A stretch of DNA of 64,000 nt, from contig CAVPPH010000013.1 of NCBI GenBank assembly GCA_963707275.1, positions 1 to 64,000 of the forward strand. Direction: 5' to 3'. A program made the translations under genes and the position numbers. The notes beneath the pieces are model-generated. The model was not told the origin of the DNA. It ran no database searches and worked only from the letters and a program-made list of their open reading frames with translations. This document shows, one piece after another, positions 29,842-40,978 of the stretch (position 1 is its first letter; every line of letters begins with the position of its first letter). Source of the stretch: JACKBK01 sp963707275 (lineage in GTDB: Bacteria > Chloroflexota > Anaerolineae > JAAEKA01).

Positions 29842-32197
29842 TCACCGTTCCCGGCACACCAACTGAATCACACCGCGCTTGCCGTTGACCAGCCACTCCG
29901 GGTCCTCGGCGGCGATCTGCGCGGCCTGGCCGGGCGCGAGACCGACCATGATCTCCCCTTTCAGCGTGCGTAGCGCGACGAAGGGCGCGGGGAAAAATCC
30001 TGTAACCTCTTCCATCCGGGTAGCGTGCGGCCAGTGGCGGTCGCCCAGCAGCCGGCGGTAGTTGACATCCCCTTTGACCACCACGAGATCGGACTGCGCC
30101 AGATCAGCGGCCAAGCCGGCTGGCAGATCGCTGAACATACGGAAGGTGGTCCAGAACGGGGCGGTCTGCAAGACCAGCCGGCCTGCCGCCAGCGCATCCG
30201 TCAGCCGGTCCGCCAGCGCGCGCAGTCCTGGCTCAGCCCGCTGAGCCATCGCCGCGATGACGATCTCGATGTCAGCCGCCATCGCGTCTGAGACAAAGAA
30301 GGGGCGGTCCTTGAGGTGCAAGACAACCTGCTTTGCCCAGCCCTCGCTGAGCAGGAAATCGGCCAGCGCCAGATCGAAGATCGAATCCAATCCCACGTTG
30401 TCGCAGATGAAATCGACCCGTTGCACGCCGCCCGCCAGCCGGTCGTGAACCGCGGCGGTGTCGTCGATCAGCAGTAGGTGGCGTTCGTCGCGCGTCGCCA
30501 GCCCGGCCTGCGCCTGTTCGGTCATGGTCAGGTTGCTGAGGTCGGCCCGATTGCCCCACAGGCTGGAGTGCAGCAGGGTTTCGAAACGCGCCTCGCCCGG
30601 CAGGCTGGCCAGCTCTTCCCAGCCCGGCGCGAGCTGAGCCAGCGCGGCGGTCTCTTGCTGCCGCTTTTGCTTGCCAAACGGGTCGTGTTCGTGTAGCCCT
30701 CCTGGCTGCAAATAGCCGACGGCCTCAAGCAGTTTGCGGTAGAACAACGTTTCGGCGAAGTACCAGGGCGCGTCCAGCCAGAGTGTGTCGCCGAGGCGCG
30801 CCAGTTGGTTGTTCCAGTCGGCCGTGTCAAGCGTCTGTTCGCGTAGCGGTTGCATCGGCTGCGTGGCGATCTCGCTGCGCAGCGTTTCCAGCGCTTCGAC
30901 GATCTGCGCGGGGTAGGGGTTGTCGGCGATGGCCTGCGCGATGAGCTGCGGCTTGCGCTCGACGATGGTGGAGCGGGCGAATGAACCTGGTTCCCAGACC
31001 ATCAACGGCGGCGGCCAGTCGCGCTGTTCCAGCAGGCGGTAGTTTCTGCGAACCAGCGCTGCCAGCGGCTCGGCCGGCGCGATGCTGCTGACCTCAGCCA
31101 GTGTTGCGTCCAGACCGGCGCCGGCCAGCCGCTCCTGCATGGCGATGGCCAATGGGTCGCGTGGATCGTCGAAGCGCAGCGCGGCAGCGATTGCCCAGGC
31201 CAGCGCGCTCGGCTGCCGGCCAGCCTGCTCAACCAGCCGCGCGGCGCCCACCAGCCTGTCTGTCGGGCTGAGCTTACGCAGCGGATCGCGCCCCAGCCGC
31301 AGCACCGTGTCGCCCAGCGCCCGGTTGGCGAAGCGGCGCGTCAGATCGACGATGTGCGCGTCCAGCCAGGCGGGATCCACCGCGTGCGCGGCAACGATGC
31401 CGGCTTTGCTCTCAGCCATCGCTTCTTCGAACAGCGGGCGGATGGTTGGGTCTGCCAGCGCCTGCCAGCCGAACTCGTGGCCGCGTACGAAGCCAAGGTA
31501 GGCCAGCACCGCGTGCCCGCAGTTGTGGATGTAGAGCTTGCGCGCTGGTGTAGGCCGGGAAGTTGTCGCACGGTTCCAGCCCCACCACCGGCGGAACCGG
31601 CCCGATCCAGGCGGCGCGGTCCACGGGCAATTCTTTGTACGGCTCAACGATGATCAGCGTCGGGTCGATGTCACGCAGCTCAGGCGACAACGGCGGGATC
31701 ATGCGCCCGATCACTGTGTCCACGAAGCCTATGTGGCTGTACAGGTAGGGGCGAAGCTCGGCAGGCAGGTGGTCGAGGACCATGCCGCGGACGGTAGCTG
31801 CCGCGCCCTTGAGGTTCTCGCAGATGATGATGTTGAGCGGCGTCGTGTTGCCGTCAGCCACCCGGCGCGCGATGCCCGCGGCCACCAGTGGTGCGACGAA
31901 GGGCAGCGCGCGCACGCCGACCGCGGTTGCCGCGATGTCAGCGGTTGCCACGTGCGCCGCCACTGCCTCTTCGTCGCCTGCCAGAAGTGCGCGCACCGGC
32001 GCAACCGTGACCTCCTGCATCCAGTCGTTGTCCACCAGGCGAATCGTGTAGCGACCGCGCGCCTGCATGGCTGCTACCAGCGGTTCATCGACGTCGACGA
32101 ATGTAACTTCGCAACCGGTCTCGGAAAACAACTGGCCCAAGAAGCCGCGCCCGACATTGCCGGCGCCGAATACGATAGCGGATTTTGTCATTGTCAT
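29842..32197 (-). CDS. Fusion: mannitol-1-phosphate 5-dehydrogenase + DUF89/ARMT1-like phosphatase
   Basis: About 785 residues. Residues 1-400 are MtlD: NAD loop IVFGAGNVGRGFLGQLF, TAVGVRALPFVAPLVAAGIA, LNIIICENLKGAAATV, and the catalytic block ARKLYIHNCGHAVLAYLGF (Lys, Asn, His as in MtlD), PLRKLSPTDRLVGAARL. Residues 405-785 are a DUF89 domain closest to the ARMT1-like branch: PPPLMVWEPGSFARSTIVER, HLLLIDDTAAVHDRL, VDFICDNVGLDSIFDLALAD (Asp-Asn metal site), DRPFFVSDAMAADI and VVVKGDVNYRRLLGDRHWPH. The junction near 31017 lies inside 567 continuous codons, so the fusion is not made by the one frameshift near 31545. DUF89 enzymes remove phosphate from sugar phosphates; together the halves could turn fructose 6-phosphate into mannitol. 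Start coupled (ATGA) to the gene before. Confidence 0.88.
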
Positions 32198-33994
32198 CTG
32201 TGGTTATCTTCGGGCAACATCAGCCGAAGCATCTCCTGTTCGGCCTCTGCCGTCCAGACTTCGCCGTCGCCCAGTCGGGCGTAAACTTCTGGCAGCCGCT
32301 CGCGCAGGTCGGGCAGCGGCGTCAATCCCAGTCCCTCGATGTGCGGGTAAACTACGACCTTGCCGGGGAACGTGCCCTGGCTGACGGCGTAGATGCCGTC
32401 GTAGACGCCGTCCAGCCCGGAGATGGCAGCCACCGTGCGGTTGGTGTTGAGCACGCCTTGCTCGACCAGCACCAGCATCGAGCGCATGTCGGCGATGCTC
32501 GATCCGCTGCTGCCGATGAAGCGGACCTGGCGGCCGTCGATTACCGGGTTGAGGTCCAGCAATGCTTCGGTGCCACGCGTCAGGCCGGCGAAGACGTTGA
32601 TGACCCCGCCCGGCGCGAGCATCGACGCTGCCTCTTCGATGGCTGGAACGCTGGGCGCCAGGATGACGATGTCATCGAAGCCCTCGCCGTCGGTCAATTC
32701 CATCAGTCGTGCCCGGAACGCGTCCGGCGCCCAGCGTCTCTTCGGTCAGGCAGACCAGCTCCGTGCCGCGGTCACGCGCCGTGGCGGCATAGCGCTCACC
32801 CAGCAGGTCGATACGGTCCGAGCTGCGATTGGTGGCGACCAGCAGGCCCGGCCGCGGGCCGACCTCGATGGCGCGCTGGACGTGCATGTGTCCCATTGGA
32901 CCGGCCGCGCCGATCATCCAGCAGCGGCCGCCGTAGGCCAGCTTGGAACGAATCGGCCCGTAGCTGGCTGCGATGTCGTGGCCGGTGGTGCCGATGATGG
33001 TCATGTGGTCGTAGTGCAGCCAGCCGCTGTCGATGGCGGCTCGTTCCGGCAGCGGCACGTCGCTGACGATGTTCAGCATGCCGCCGCGCGCCAGCGTGCA
33101 GAAGGCGTTGGCGATCAGGTCGCCGTCGGCGGGGCCGAGCAGGATCAGGTCGTCCACCCCTTCGCCGGTGCCGGTGTCCGGTCCGCAGCAGGGCACCAGT
33201 TCGGCCAGCGCGTCGCGGAAGTTGCACGGCTCGAGGCCGTTCTTGACGACTACCTCGATGCCCAGCTCAGCGGCGCGCCCGTGCAGCCAGGCGGAAAACG
33301 CGGCCGGCACGTCGGTCAGGATCAGCGTGTCGGGGTGGCTGCGACGATCGAAGCCGCGGCTGATGGTGTACGGATGGTCGCCCGTGGCAAAGGTTCCAAC
33401 GATCCACGCGATGCCGCCCGGCTTGATTGTCTGGCGGTAGTGGATGCGATAGGCGGCTTCGACGCAGGCCCACGGCTCGGTGAGGGCTGCCTGCGAGTAG
33501 CCTGATTCGGGCGGCGCGGGTAATAAGTAGCAGCCGTGGTCGCCGCGCAACACCTCGTCGCCCAGCACACTGTACTGCGACTGGCCGCCTTGCAGCATGT
33601 AGCCGTAGGCCAGGTTACGGCCGCGGTAGTAGATCTCAGCCTGCACGACGTAGCGCTGGCCGACGGCATATTCGCTGCGCAGGTTCTCGCCCACGCCGAC
33701 CACCGTCAGCGCCACCTCGTGGCCCAGCACCACCGGCTGCGTCTGCATGTCGCGGCCAAACAGCCGCGGATGCGCGCCGCCGGCTCGGATCACCTTGACG
33801 TCGGAGAAGCAGATACCGCACGCGTCGTGGCGTACCAGCAGTTCGTCCGGCCCGTAGGAAGGCATCGGCACGCGGATCGGCCCGCCGTCCAGTCCCAGGT
33901 TTTCGAACCCCTTGCCATACAGCGGCCACAGCCAATACGCATCCGGCAGCGGCGCGGCCGACTCGCGATACTCAGTCAGTTTGTCACTCTTCAT
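32194..33994 (-). CDS. Zinc-type alcohol dehydrogenase-like protein, about 600 residues, paralogue 1
   Basis: Medium-chain dehydrogenase of unusual length (family norm 340-410). After an N-terminal lead (YRESAAPLPDAYWLWPLYGK) comes the GroES-like half with LLVRHDACGICFSDVKVIRA (zinc Cys), VVLGHEVALTVVGVGENL (zinc His/Glu) and ALTEPWACVEAAYRIHYRQ; then two nucleotide-fold segments, GGIAWIVGTFATGDHPYTI and, about 190 residues later, GGRCWMIGAAGPMGHMHVQR, and a closing part VILAPSVPAIEEAASMLAPG. The structural-zinc Cys cluster is not seen. One frameshift near 32730. AGGA precedes the ATG; the stop overlaps the MtlD fusion start. With the paralogue at 35353-37072 it brackets SrlD, suggesting polyol or polyol-phosphate oxidation. 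Confidence 0.8.
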
Positions 33995-34099
33995 CCAATC
34001 ATCCTTCAGCGAAATCACATCTCCAGAACAAGGCACGAGTGCGCTGTCAGCCGGCATCCAAGACGTACATGCGCTTTGCGTACAACCATCGACGAAAAT

Positions 34100-34275
34100 G
34101 TCACTGCGAGGCGGCGGCCGCCGAAGCAGTCTCCCCGGTTGAGCAGAAAGACACTTGTGCCTGCGCGCAGTGCAGGTGTTGCTTCGCCGCCGCGGTTGCC
34201 TAGAAACTCTCCCGGAGAGATCCTTCGCTAGCGGTTCGAAATAGTGTGGGTCGCGTGCTCGAACCGCTCAGGATG
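34100..34275. repeat. Repeat-filled gap: two palindromic families
   Basis: The gap 33995-34441 has no supported gene. TGTCACTGCGAGGCGGCGGC (34100 on) and TGTTGCTTCGCCGCCGCGG (34177 on) form a member of the CATTGCGAG family; 34229-34275 is a second inverted repeat (TAGCGGTTCGAA / CGAACCGCT) followed by CAGGATGACG. A pyrimidine-rich stretch with TTTCCCTTCTTTCCCTCG (34396-34441) then runs to the stop of the next gene. Confidence 0.7.
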
Positions 34276-34441
34276 ACGACGAAGAGGTTTCTTGCCAAGG
34301 CGCATGCCGTTCGTGAAGGCATTGGGAACTCGCAATGGCCGTGACGCGCTATTTTAAAGGTAAGGATGCCCATTCTTGTTAGAAGTGAGAAGCCAGTCTC
34401 TTCGTCTCCGCCTTTCCCTTCTTTCCCTCGTTGCCCTCCTC

Positions 34442-35236
<795 letters not shown>

Positions 35237-35280
35237 TGATTTGTGCTCCTCATGGGTTATCCGTTGAGTTACAGGAGATT

Positions 35281-35350
35281 CTGCCACGAATTACACGAAT
35301 TTCACGAAAGGATCGGAAGCAATTCGTTCAATTCGTTTAATTCGTGGCAG
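35281..35350. repeat. Palindrome CTGCCACGAATT...AATTCGTGGCAG
   Basis: CTGCCACGAATTACACGAAT (35281 on) returns inverted at 35323-35350. It fills the gap between SrlD's start and the end of the next gene upstream in the operon, three bases from that gene's stop. Confidence 0.8.
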
Positions 35351-35352
35351 AG

Positions 35353-37072
35353 CTACGGCAGCATCAGCCGCAGGAACTCCGCCTCGGCCTCGTCGGTCCA
35401 CTCGCGGCCGTCCTTCAGCTTGGCATAGACGCTCGGCAGCGTGTCCTTCAGTTCCGGCAGCGCGGTCAGCGGCAAGTCTTTGATCTGCGGGTAGATGACG
35501 ACCTTGCCGGGAAGACGGTGTCGCGTCACGGCCTGCCAAGCCATCGCGCGCCGCGTCCAGCGAGCCGATGGCGGCCACCGAGCGGTTGGGCGAGAGCTCG
35601 CCCGCCTCGGCCTGGTGCAGCATCAAGTCGCAGGTCGTCGATGGTCGAGGCCGAGTGGCCGATGACGCGCGCGTCTTTCAGGTAGACATCGCTCAGGTCG
35701 AGCTGCGTCACCGTGCCGCGCGCCACGCCGGCGAAGACGTTCATCACGCCCTGCGGCGCCAGCCAGTTGTGCCGCGTCGGCAATGACCGCCGGCACGGGC
35801 GCCAGCACGATGATGTCGTCGAAGCCAGTCTCTTGGAAGCGCGCCATGCCTGCGGCGTACGCTTCCTTGTTCCATCGGGTTGAGGCAGATGAACTCGATG
35901 CCCTTGGCCCGGCCTCGTCCGCGTAGGACTCTTGCAGGTCGCTCAGCCGCAGGTCGCTGACGTCGGTGCAGACCATGATGGCCGGCGCGCCGGCCACCTG
36001 GATGGCCCGCTGCACGTGCATCCGCCCCATCGGCCCGCCGGCGCCGACGAACCAGCGCCCGCCCGCCCGGCTTGAGCGCCGAGCGCACCGGGACGTCGCC
36101 GTAGGCGCGCGCCACGTCGGGCTGCGCGCCGCCCACGTAGACCCAGCGGTTGTAGTGCACGCGGCCCGATGTCCACGTTGACCTTGCGCGCCAGCGGCTC
36201 GTCGCCGAGCAGCGCGACGATGCCGAAATCCGCCAGCCGCGGGCTGACCGCCTCGATCAGGTCCGGGTCGGGGCCGAGCAGGACGATGTCGTCGACCTGC
36301 TCCACCGGCGGCGCCGCGACATCGACATCGTCGATCACCTCAACGCCCAGCGCGGCCGCTTGCTGCTTCAGCCAGGCGGCGAAGTCAGCCGGCACGTCGC
36401 TCAGCAGCAGGCGGCCGGGGTGATAGTCGCGATCGAAGCCGGCACTGATCGTGTAGGCCTGCGCCGTCTGCCCGGTCCGATGATCCAGGTCGTGCCGCCC
36501 GGCTTGAGGCCGGTGCGATAGGTCAGCCCGTAGGCGGCGGTGACGCAGGCCCACGGCTCGGTCAGCGCGCTCTCGGCGTAGCCGGTGGCCGGCTGCACGG
36601 GGATCAGGTAGTTGCCGTCGTCGCCGTTGAGGATGCGCTGGTCGATGACGTTGTACTGCGACAGCCCGCCCTGGATTTCGTAGCCGTAGGCATAGCCGAC
36701 GTCGATCGACGAAGATGTCGGCCTGGATGGTGAAGCGGTCGCCGACGTGGTACTGGTCGCGCAGGTTCTCGCCCACGCCGACCACCGTCATGCGCGATCT
36801 CGTGGCCCAGCATGACCGGGTCGGTCGTGCATGTCGCGGTAGATGCGCGGGTGCTCTTCGCCCAGCTTGATCACCTTGATGTCGGAGAAGCAGAGGCCGC
36901 TGGCGTCGTGGCGCACCAGCAGCTCGTCCGGGCCGTAGGTCGGGAAGGGAACGTCGATAGGCCGGCCGTCCAGCCCCAGGTTGTCAAAGCCCGCCCCGTA
37001 GAGCGGCCAAAGTCGATTGTGGTCCGGCAACGGTTCCTGCGCCTGCCGGAACTCGGAAAGTTTATCAGTCAT
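35353..37072 (-). CDS. Zinc-type alcohol dehydrogenase-like protein, paralogue 2 (many frameshifts)
   Basis: Paralogue of the protein at 32194-33994, about 570 residues. N-terminus MTDKLSEFRQAQEPLPDHNR, LWPLYGAGFDNLGLDGRPID, then LLVRHDASGLCFSDIKVIKL (zinc Cys), a frameshifted GHEIAMTVVGVGENL, FTIQADIF, VQPATGYAESALTEPWACV, LKPGGTTWIIG (first nucleotide fold), MGRMHVQRAIQVAGAPAIM (second), IIVLAPVPAVIADAAQLA and the tail VVIYPQIKDLPLTALPELKD. About ten indels break it, mostly an extra C or G. AGGAG six bases before the ATG at 37072. Gene order PHP protein, this gene, SrlD, paralogue 1 suggests a module for polyol use. Confidence 0.78.
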
Positions 37073-37090
37073 TGGAATCTCCTGTAGGAA

Positions 37091-37204
37091 GAACTGCGGA
37101 TCAAGAGGAAGCCGCGGTTCGAAATCGCGTTCAACAAGATGCACGGATGGAAACGCAAAGCGCAGTGACGGTTCTGATCAGCGTTTCCTCTCGATCCGCG
37201 GTTC
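37091..37204. repeat. Inverted repeat with arms GAACTGCGGATC.../...GATCCGCGGTTCT
   Basis: GAACTGCGGATCAAGAGGAA (37091-37110) and its imperfect inverse TTTCCTCTCGATCCGCGGTT (37183 on). It fills the 130-base gap between two operon genes. AACCGCGGATC also occurs alone at about 38572. Confidence 0.65.
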
Positions 37205-38558
37205 TCAGCTCAACTGCGTCAGCATGCTTGCTGGCGTGGCAGTCTGGTCCATTTTGTGTAGCATTGCCGCGCCGGCTGGACCGGGCGGCACGAGCTGGCC
37301 AATCGCGGTGTAAAAATCGTTGCGCGCCCGGCGGGTCGGCAGATTATCCTGCGCCCACGAAGACTGGTAGCCCAATCCCAGCGTGCGCTGCATGACGGTG
37401 TGGCCGTAGATAAAGTGTGCGCCGTCGAGAAACGCCTGGCGCACCGGCGCCAGCTCGGGCGCATCGAAGTCGTCCACCAGCTTGTTGCCGGGGCTGTTCA
37501 TCTCGGTGCCGACGTTGAGCGGCAGATCCAGCGCCTGCGCCAGCTCGCACGACCTCGTAGAGCTTGCCCAGCTTGCGCGCCCGCAGGTCGGGATCGGCCA
37601 GATTCCAGTTGCGGTCGGGGATGATGTTGAGCGCGACCGCGCCCTGGTCGATCAGCAGGCCCAGCAGCTCTTCCATGGCCTGCTCGCCGGCCGACATGCC
37701 ATCCAGCCAGGCCGCGCAGGGCAGCGCGCCGCAGGCCGCGATCAGCCGGTGAAACTCGTCGACGCGCGGGTAGGCATCGTGGCTCGGCTCGACATAACCG
37801 ACGCCGCCACGCTTCATCAGCTTGGTGCGCACCAGGTTCTGGAAAGCGGCCGGCTTCGCCAGCAGGGCAGCCGTCTCGCTCGGGTCGATGCCCAGCTTGC
37901 CGGCCCAGTAGGCCGCGACGTCGGTCACGATGCGTTCGGCGGCCTGGACGTAGGCCAGCGACGATGTGCCGCTCGGTGGCGGTGCCGGCCGGCGTCAGGG
38001 GCAGCACGTCAGCCTCGTAATCGAGGATCACCGGGGCGAGATAGGCGTTGACGCGCTGGATGATGTCCAGGTTGCGCAGGCGGGCACGCTCGCGCATGTC
38101 GGCCAGAATGCCGGCTGCCGCGGCGCGGAACCGTGCTGGATGCAAAGCCGATGCCCATGTGGTAGTCGATGCCCGGTTCGCCGGGGGAATTGATCTCACG
38201 CGTCGGCAAACTCCGGCACGAAGACGCGTGTCTCGATCCCAGCGCTGCCGCGCACGCCCACCAGATCGCAGGCGTCCAGGAATTCATCGACCGCGTCCAG
38301 AACGTCGAAATCGACGATGCCCATCAGCCGGTAGCCGTTCTTCCGCGCCAGCCAGGCCAGCCCGCTGGGCGAGTAGCCGTAGGCGTTGTACGAAAAGAAG
38401 GTGTGGCAGTGCATGTTGGCCACATCGCGTTGCGGCGGCAGCGTCAACTCGCCCACCTGCCAGCGGCGCACCAACTCCAACAGCGCCGCCGCGCGCACGG
38501 CCGCGTCGAAGTTTTCGAGTTGTGCTTCAAGTTCCGAAACAGTCAAATCATGTTGCAT
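37205..38558 (-). CDS. PHP-domain protein of unknown substrate (frameshifted)
   Basis: About 450 residues. The first 65 residues form a helical lead; then MHCHTFFSYNAYGYSPSGLA and GYRLMGIVDFDVLDAVDEF show the HxH...SYN and D..D metal motifs of the PHP phosphoesterase superfamily; RVFVPEFAD continues in other frames with a GIETRVF block, a conserved PGEPGIDYHMGIGF, AKLGIDPSETAALLAKPAAF, GGVGYVEPSHDAYPRVDEFH, ALNIIPDRNWNLADPDLRA and the end APELAPVRQAFLDGAHFIYG. Three or four indels. PHP enzymes hydrolyse phosphate esters; in this operon a sugar- or polyol-phosphate target is possible but unproven. It follows the class II aldolase gene. Confidence 0.75.
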
Positions 38559-38571
38559 AAAATCTCCTGGG

Positions 38572-38692
38572 AACCGCGGATCAGAGTGTCAGCCGGTGGG
38601 ACAACGCCCTGGACTCCCGCTTTCGCGGAAGTGACAAGCAAACAGGTCACCTGCAACCTGCCACGCTGCCACCATGTCACCTTGTCACCCTC
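38572..38692. repeat. Mixed repeat remnants between PHP and aldolase genes
   Basis: Contains AACCGCGGATC, a half of the GTCATTCCC family (GACTCCCGCTTTCGCGGAAG) and a CACC-rich stretch with TGTCACCTTGTCACCCTCTC running into the stop of the aldolase gene. No gene supported. Confidence 0.55.
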
Positions 38693-39466
38693 TCACCCAG
38701 TCATCCGCTCACCCAGCAACCGCTGCCGGTAATGCTCGTCCGGCCGGGTGTGGATGCGGTCGATGGCGTGCTGCGACATGAAGTGCGGGCCGCCCATGGC
38801 ATAGGCGCCGGCCAGCACGCGCGCGGCTTTGACCGCCATCGCGGTGATGTTCTCAACCTGGCTTGGCGAGCTGCCGAGAGCAATGAACCCGTGGTTCTGC
38901 ATGTAGATGGTCTTGGGTATCTCGCCGTACTGGTCGATGAAGGCGTCGATACGCTCCTTCACCGCGCGCGCCAGCGGCAGGCCGGGATCGGTGTAGGGAA
39001 CGGCCACGGAGGCCGGCCCGCAGAGCACGATCTCGTCGGGGAACAGCCGGCCGCTGACGGCCTCATGAAACGCCGCTGAGCAGGTGATCACGTTGATGGC
39101 TGTCGGGTGGGTGTGACCGACGAAGTTGATGCCCGGCAGCGCCAGGCAGAGCGCGTGCAACACCGTCTCGACCGAGGGGTGGCCTGTCGCGGACGGATCG
39201 ACCTTGGCAGCCTGGAGCGCCTGACGGGTTTCGTCGTCGGTCAGGTCAGGCCCGGTCAGCATCGACTGCACCCGCGCGAACGAGACTTGCACGAAGCCGC
39301 TCGGCCCGATGCCGCGCATCCCGACTCCACTGGCCTTGACCCAGAAGGTGTCGTCGTCGACCCGCGCCGAAGTGTTGCCCTCGGCCAGGATGACGAAATC
39401 GTTGGCCGGTTCGGCCAGATTGCACGACATGGCGACCAGCTGTGAAAGAGTGTTTGTTGGTTGCAT
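38693..39466 (-). CDS. Class II aldolase/adducin family protein
   Basis: Zinc aldolase of 257 residues, related to fuculose-, rhamnulose- and ribulose-phosphate aldolases/epimerases. Seen: FVILAEGNTSARVDDDTFWV (substrate phosphate site GN.S), VKASGVGMRGI, FVGHTHPTAINVITCSA (zinc HxH), FPDEIVLCGPASVAVPYTDP and IYMQNHGFIALGSSPSQVEN (third zinc His). The catalytic Glu is probably in the SVETVLHALC helix. Intact. Its C-terminal GERMTG is encoded by a CACCC-type repeat stretch. It lies next to rhaA in the rhamnose operon, but rhaD is separate, so it probably acts on another sugar phosphate or a hydroxyacid phosphate. Confidence 0.85.
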   Translation of the reverse strand: MQPTNTLSQLVAMSCNLAEPANDFVILAEGNTSARVDDDTFWVKASGVGMRGIGPSGFVQVSFARVQSMLTGPDLTDDETRQALQAAKVDPSATGHPSVETVLHALCLALPGINFVGHTHPTAINVITCSAAFHEAVSGRLFPDEIVLCGPASVAVPYTDPGLPLARAVKERIDAFIDQYGEIPKTIYMQNHGFIALGSSPSQVENITAMAVKAARVLAGAYAMGGPHFMSQHAIDRIHTRPDEHYRQRLLGERMTG

Positions 39467-39544
39467 TGTTGGTTCGATTCCTCAATACACTGTTAACAAT
39501 GAAATCACAAATGTCACACCTGCCCTGGCGGGCGGCGCCAGGGT

Positions 39545-39615
39545 TGCGAGGCTTGGCGAAGCAATCCCTCCGGTGGTTCAGAGGGATTGCTCCGCCGCAG
39601 CGGCTCGCAATGACT
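39545..39615. repeat. CATTGCGAG-family palindrome
   Basis: TTGCGAGGCTTGGCGAAGCA (39545 on) faces GAGGGATTGCTCCGCCGCAG and CGGCTCGCAATGAC (39582-39615). The gap 39467-39697 between rhaA and the aldolase gene holds only this element. Confidence 0.75.
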
Positions 39616-39697
39616 CGTAAGGACTTAGTTGGCAGAGTACTCAATGCGGGTACAAGCCGGGGTATTTCGGCAAGACGCGGCTTCAGGAATTGTTCTG

Positions 39698-40969
39698 CTA
39701 GCCGCGCTGCAGCAGCGTTTCCGTTTCATACGCCTTGATGTCGTCCATAAAAGCGACGCCGACCGGCACGCCTGCTTGCAGGCAGTGGTAATCCCACACC
39801 GCGCCGAAGGGCAGGCCTTTGAGCTCTTCCAGCAGCGCCAGGCGTGCCGTGTAGTTGCCGGCAACTTCCAGCGACCGCAGGTGGTCAATCGGCTCCAGCA
39901 GCGCTAGCAGCAACGCCCGCAGCGCGCTGCGCGTGCCGATGACCCAGGCCGCGACCCGGTTGATGCTGGCATCGAAGTAGTCCAGCCCGATGTGCGTACG
40001 GCCCAGGAAATCGCCGCGCACCAGTTCCTGCATGATGGCTTGCAGGTCGTCGTTGAGGATCACCACGTGGTCGCTGTCCCAGCGCACGCCGCGGCTGACG
40101 TGCAGCAACAGCTCGGGGACGTAGGTCATCACCGACGATATCTTGTCGGCGATGGTTTCGGTCGGGTGGAAGTGGCCGCTGTCCAGCGTCAGCAGCACGC
40201 CGCGGGTGATGGCATAGCCCAGGTAGAACTCGTGCGAGCCGACCACGTACGCCTCGGAGCCCAGCCCGAACAGCTTGCCTTCGACCGCGTCCAGGTTGAA
40301 GCGCGGGTCGATTTTGTCGGCGAAGACGGCATCCAGCGACTGCGCCAGCAGCTCGCGCGGCGTCTTGCGGTCCACCGGCGTGTCCTTGAGACCGTCCGGT
40401 ATCCAGATGTTGGTGACACACGGCGTGCCCAGAGTCTGGCCGAAATGTTCGCCGATCCGGCGGCAGGCGATGCTGTGGTCGATCCAGAAGCGGCGCACGG
40501 CCGGGTCATAGCTGGCCAGCGTGAAGCCGTCGGCTGCCATGGGATGCGAAAAGCAGGTCGGGTTGAAGTCCAGGCCGTGGCCGTTGGCCTTGGCCCAGTC
40601 GACCCAGCGGGCGAAATGCTCCGGCTGCAGGTCGGTGCGCTCGACTTGCTTGCTGCCCGTTTCGGCATAGATGGCGTGCAGGTTGAGCCGGTGCGAGCCG
40701 GGGATCAACCGGTAGGCCTGGTCCAGGTCGCTGCGCAGTTCGTCGGCGGTGCGCGCCTTGCCCGGATAGTTGCCGGTGGCTGCCAGGCCGCCGCCCAGCT
40801 CGCCGCCGCTGTTTTCGAACCCGCCGACGTCGTCGCCCTGCCAGCAGTGCAGGCTGATGGCGATGTTTTTCAGCGCTGCCAGCGCGCGTTCGGTGTCAAC
40901 GCCCATCGCTGCGTAGCGTTCTTGTGCCAGCGTGTAGGCAGATTGGATGTTGGCTTCGGATGGTGTCAT
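39698..40969 (-). CDS. rhaA: L-rhamnose isomerase
   Basis: Converts L-rhamnose to L-rhamnulose with a divalent metal in the cytosol. 423 residues, no frameshift, aligned end to end with E. coli RhaA from memory: ISLHCWQGDDVGGFENSGGE, ATGNYPGKARTADELRSDLD, HRLNLHAIYAE, GLDFNPTCFSHPMAADGFTL, TNIWIPDGLKD, AVEGKLFGLGSEAYVVGSHE, LLTLDSGHFHPTETIADKIS (metal ligands), VSRGVRWDSDHVVILNDDLQ and HIGLDYFDASINRVAAWVIG. It follows rhaD by nine bases, so the two form one operon. Confidence 0.96.
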   Translation of the reverse strand: MTPSEANIQSAYTLAQERYAAMGVDTERALAALKNIAISLHCWQGDDVGGFENSGGELGGGLAATGNYPGKARTADELRSDLDQAYRLIPGSHRLNLHAIYAETGSKQVERTDLQPEHFARWVDWAKANGHGLDFNPTCFSHPMAADGFTLASYDPAVRRFWIDHSIACRRIGEHFGQTLGTPCVTNIWIPDGLKDTPVDRKTPRELLAQSLDAVFADKIDPRFNLDAVEGKLFGLGSEAYVVGSHEFYLGYAITRGVLLTLDSGHFHPTETIADKISSVMTYVPELLLHVSRGVRWDSDHVVILNDDLQAIMQELVRGDFLGRTHIGLDYFDASINRVAAWVIGTRSALRALLLALLEPIDHLRSLEVAGNYTARLALLEELKGLPFGAVWDYHCLQAGVPVGVAFMDDIKAYETETLLQRG

Positions 40970-40978
40970 GGCGGTTCC

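Noticed and set aside
37205..38558. DNA polymerase III or PolX PHP domain
   Set aside because: Only the PHP motifs are shared; no polymerase domain and the setting is a sugar operon.
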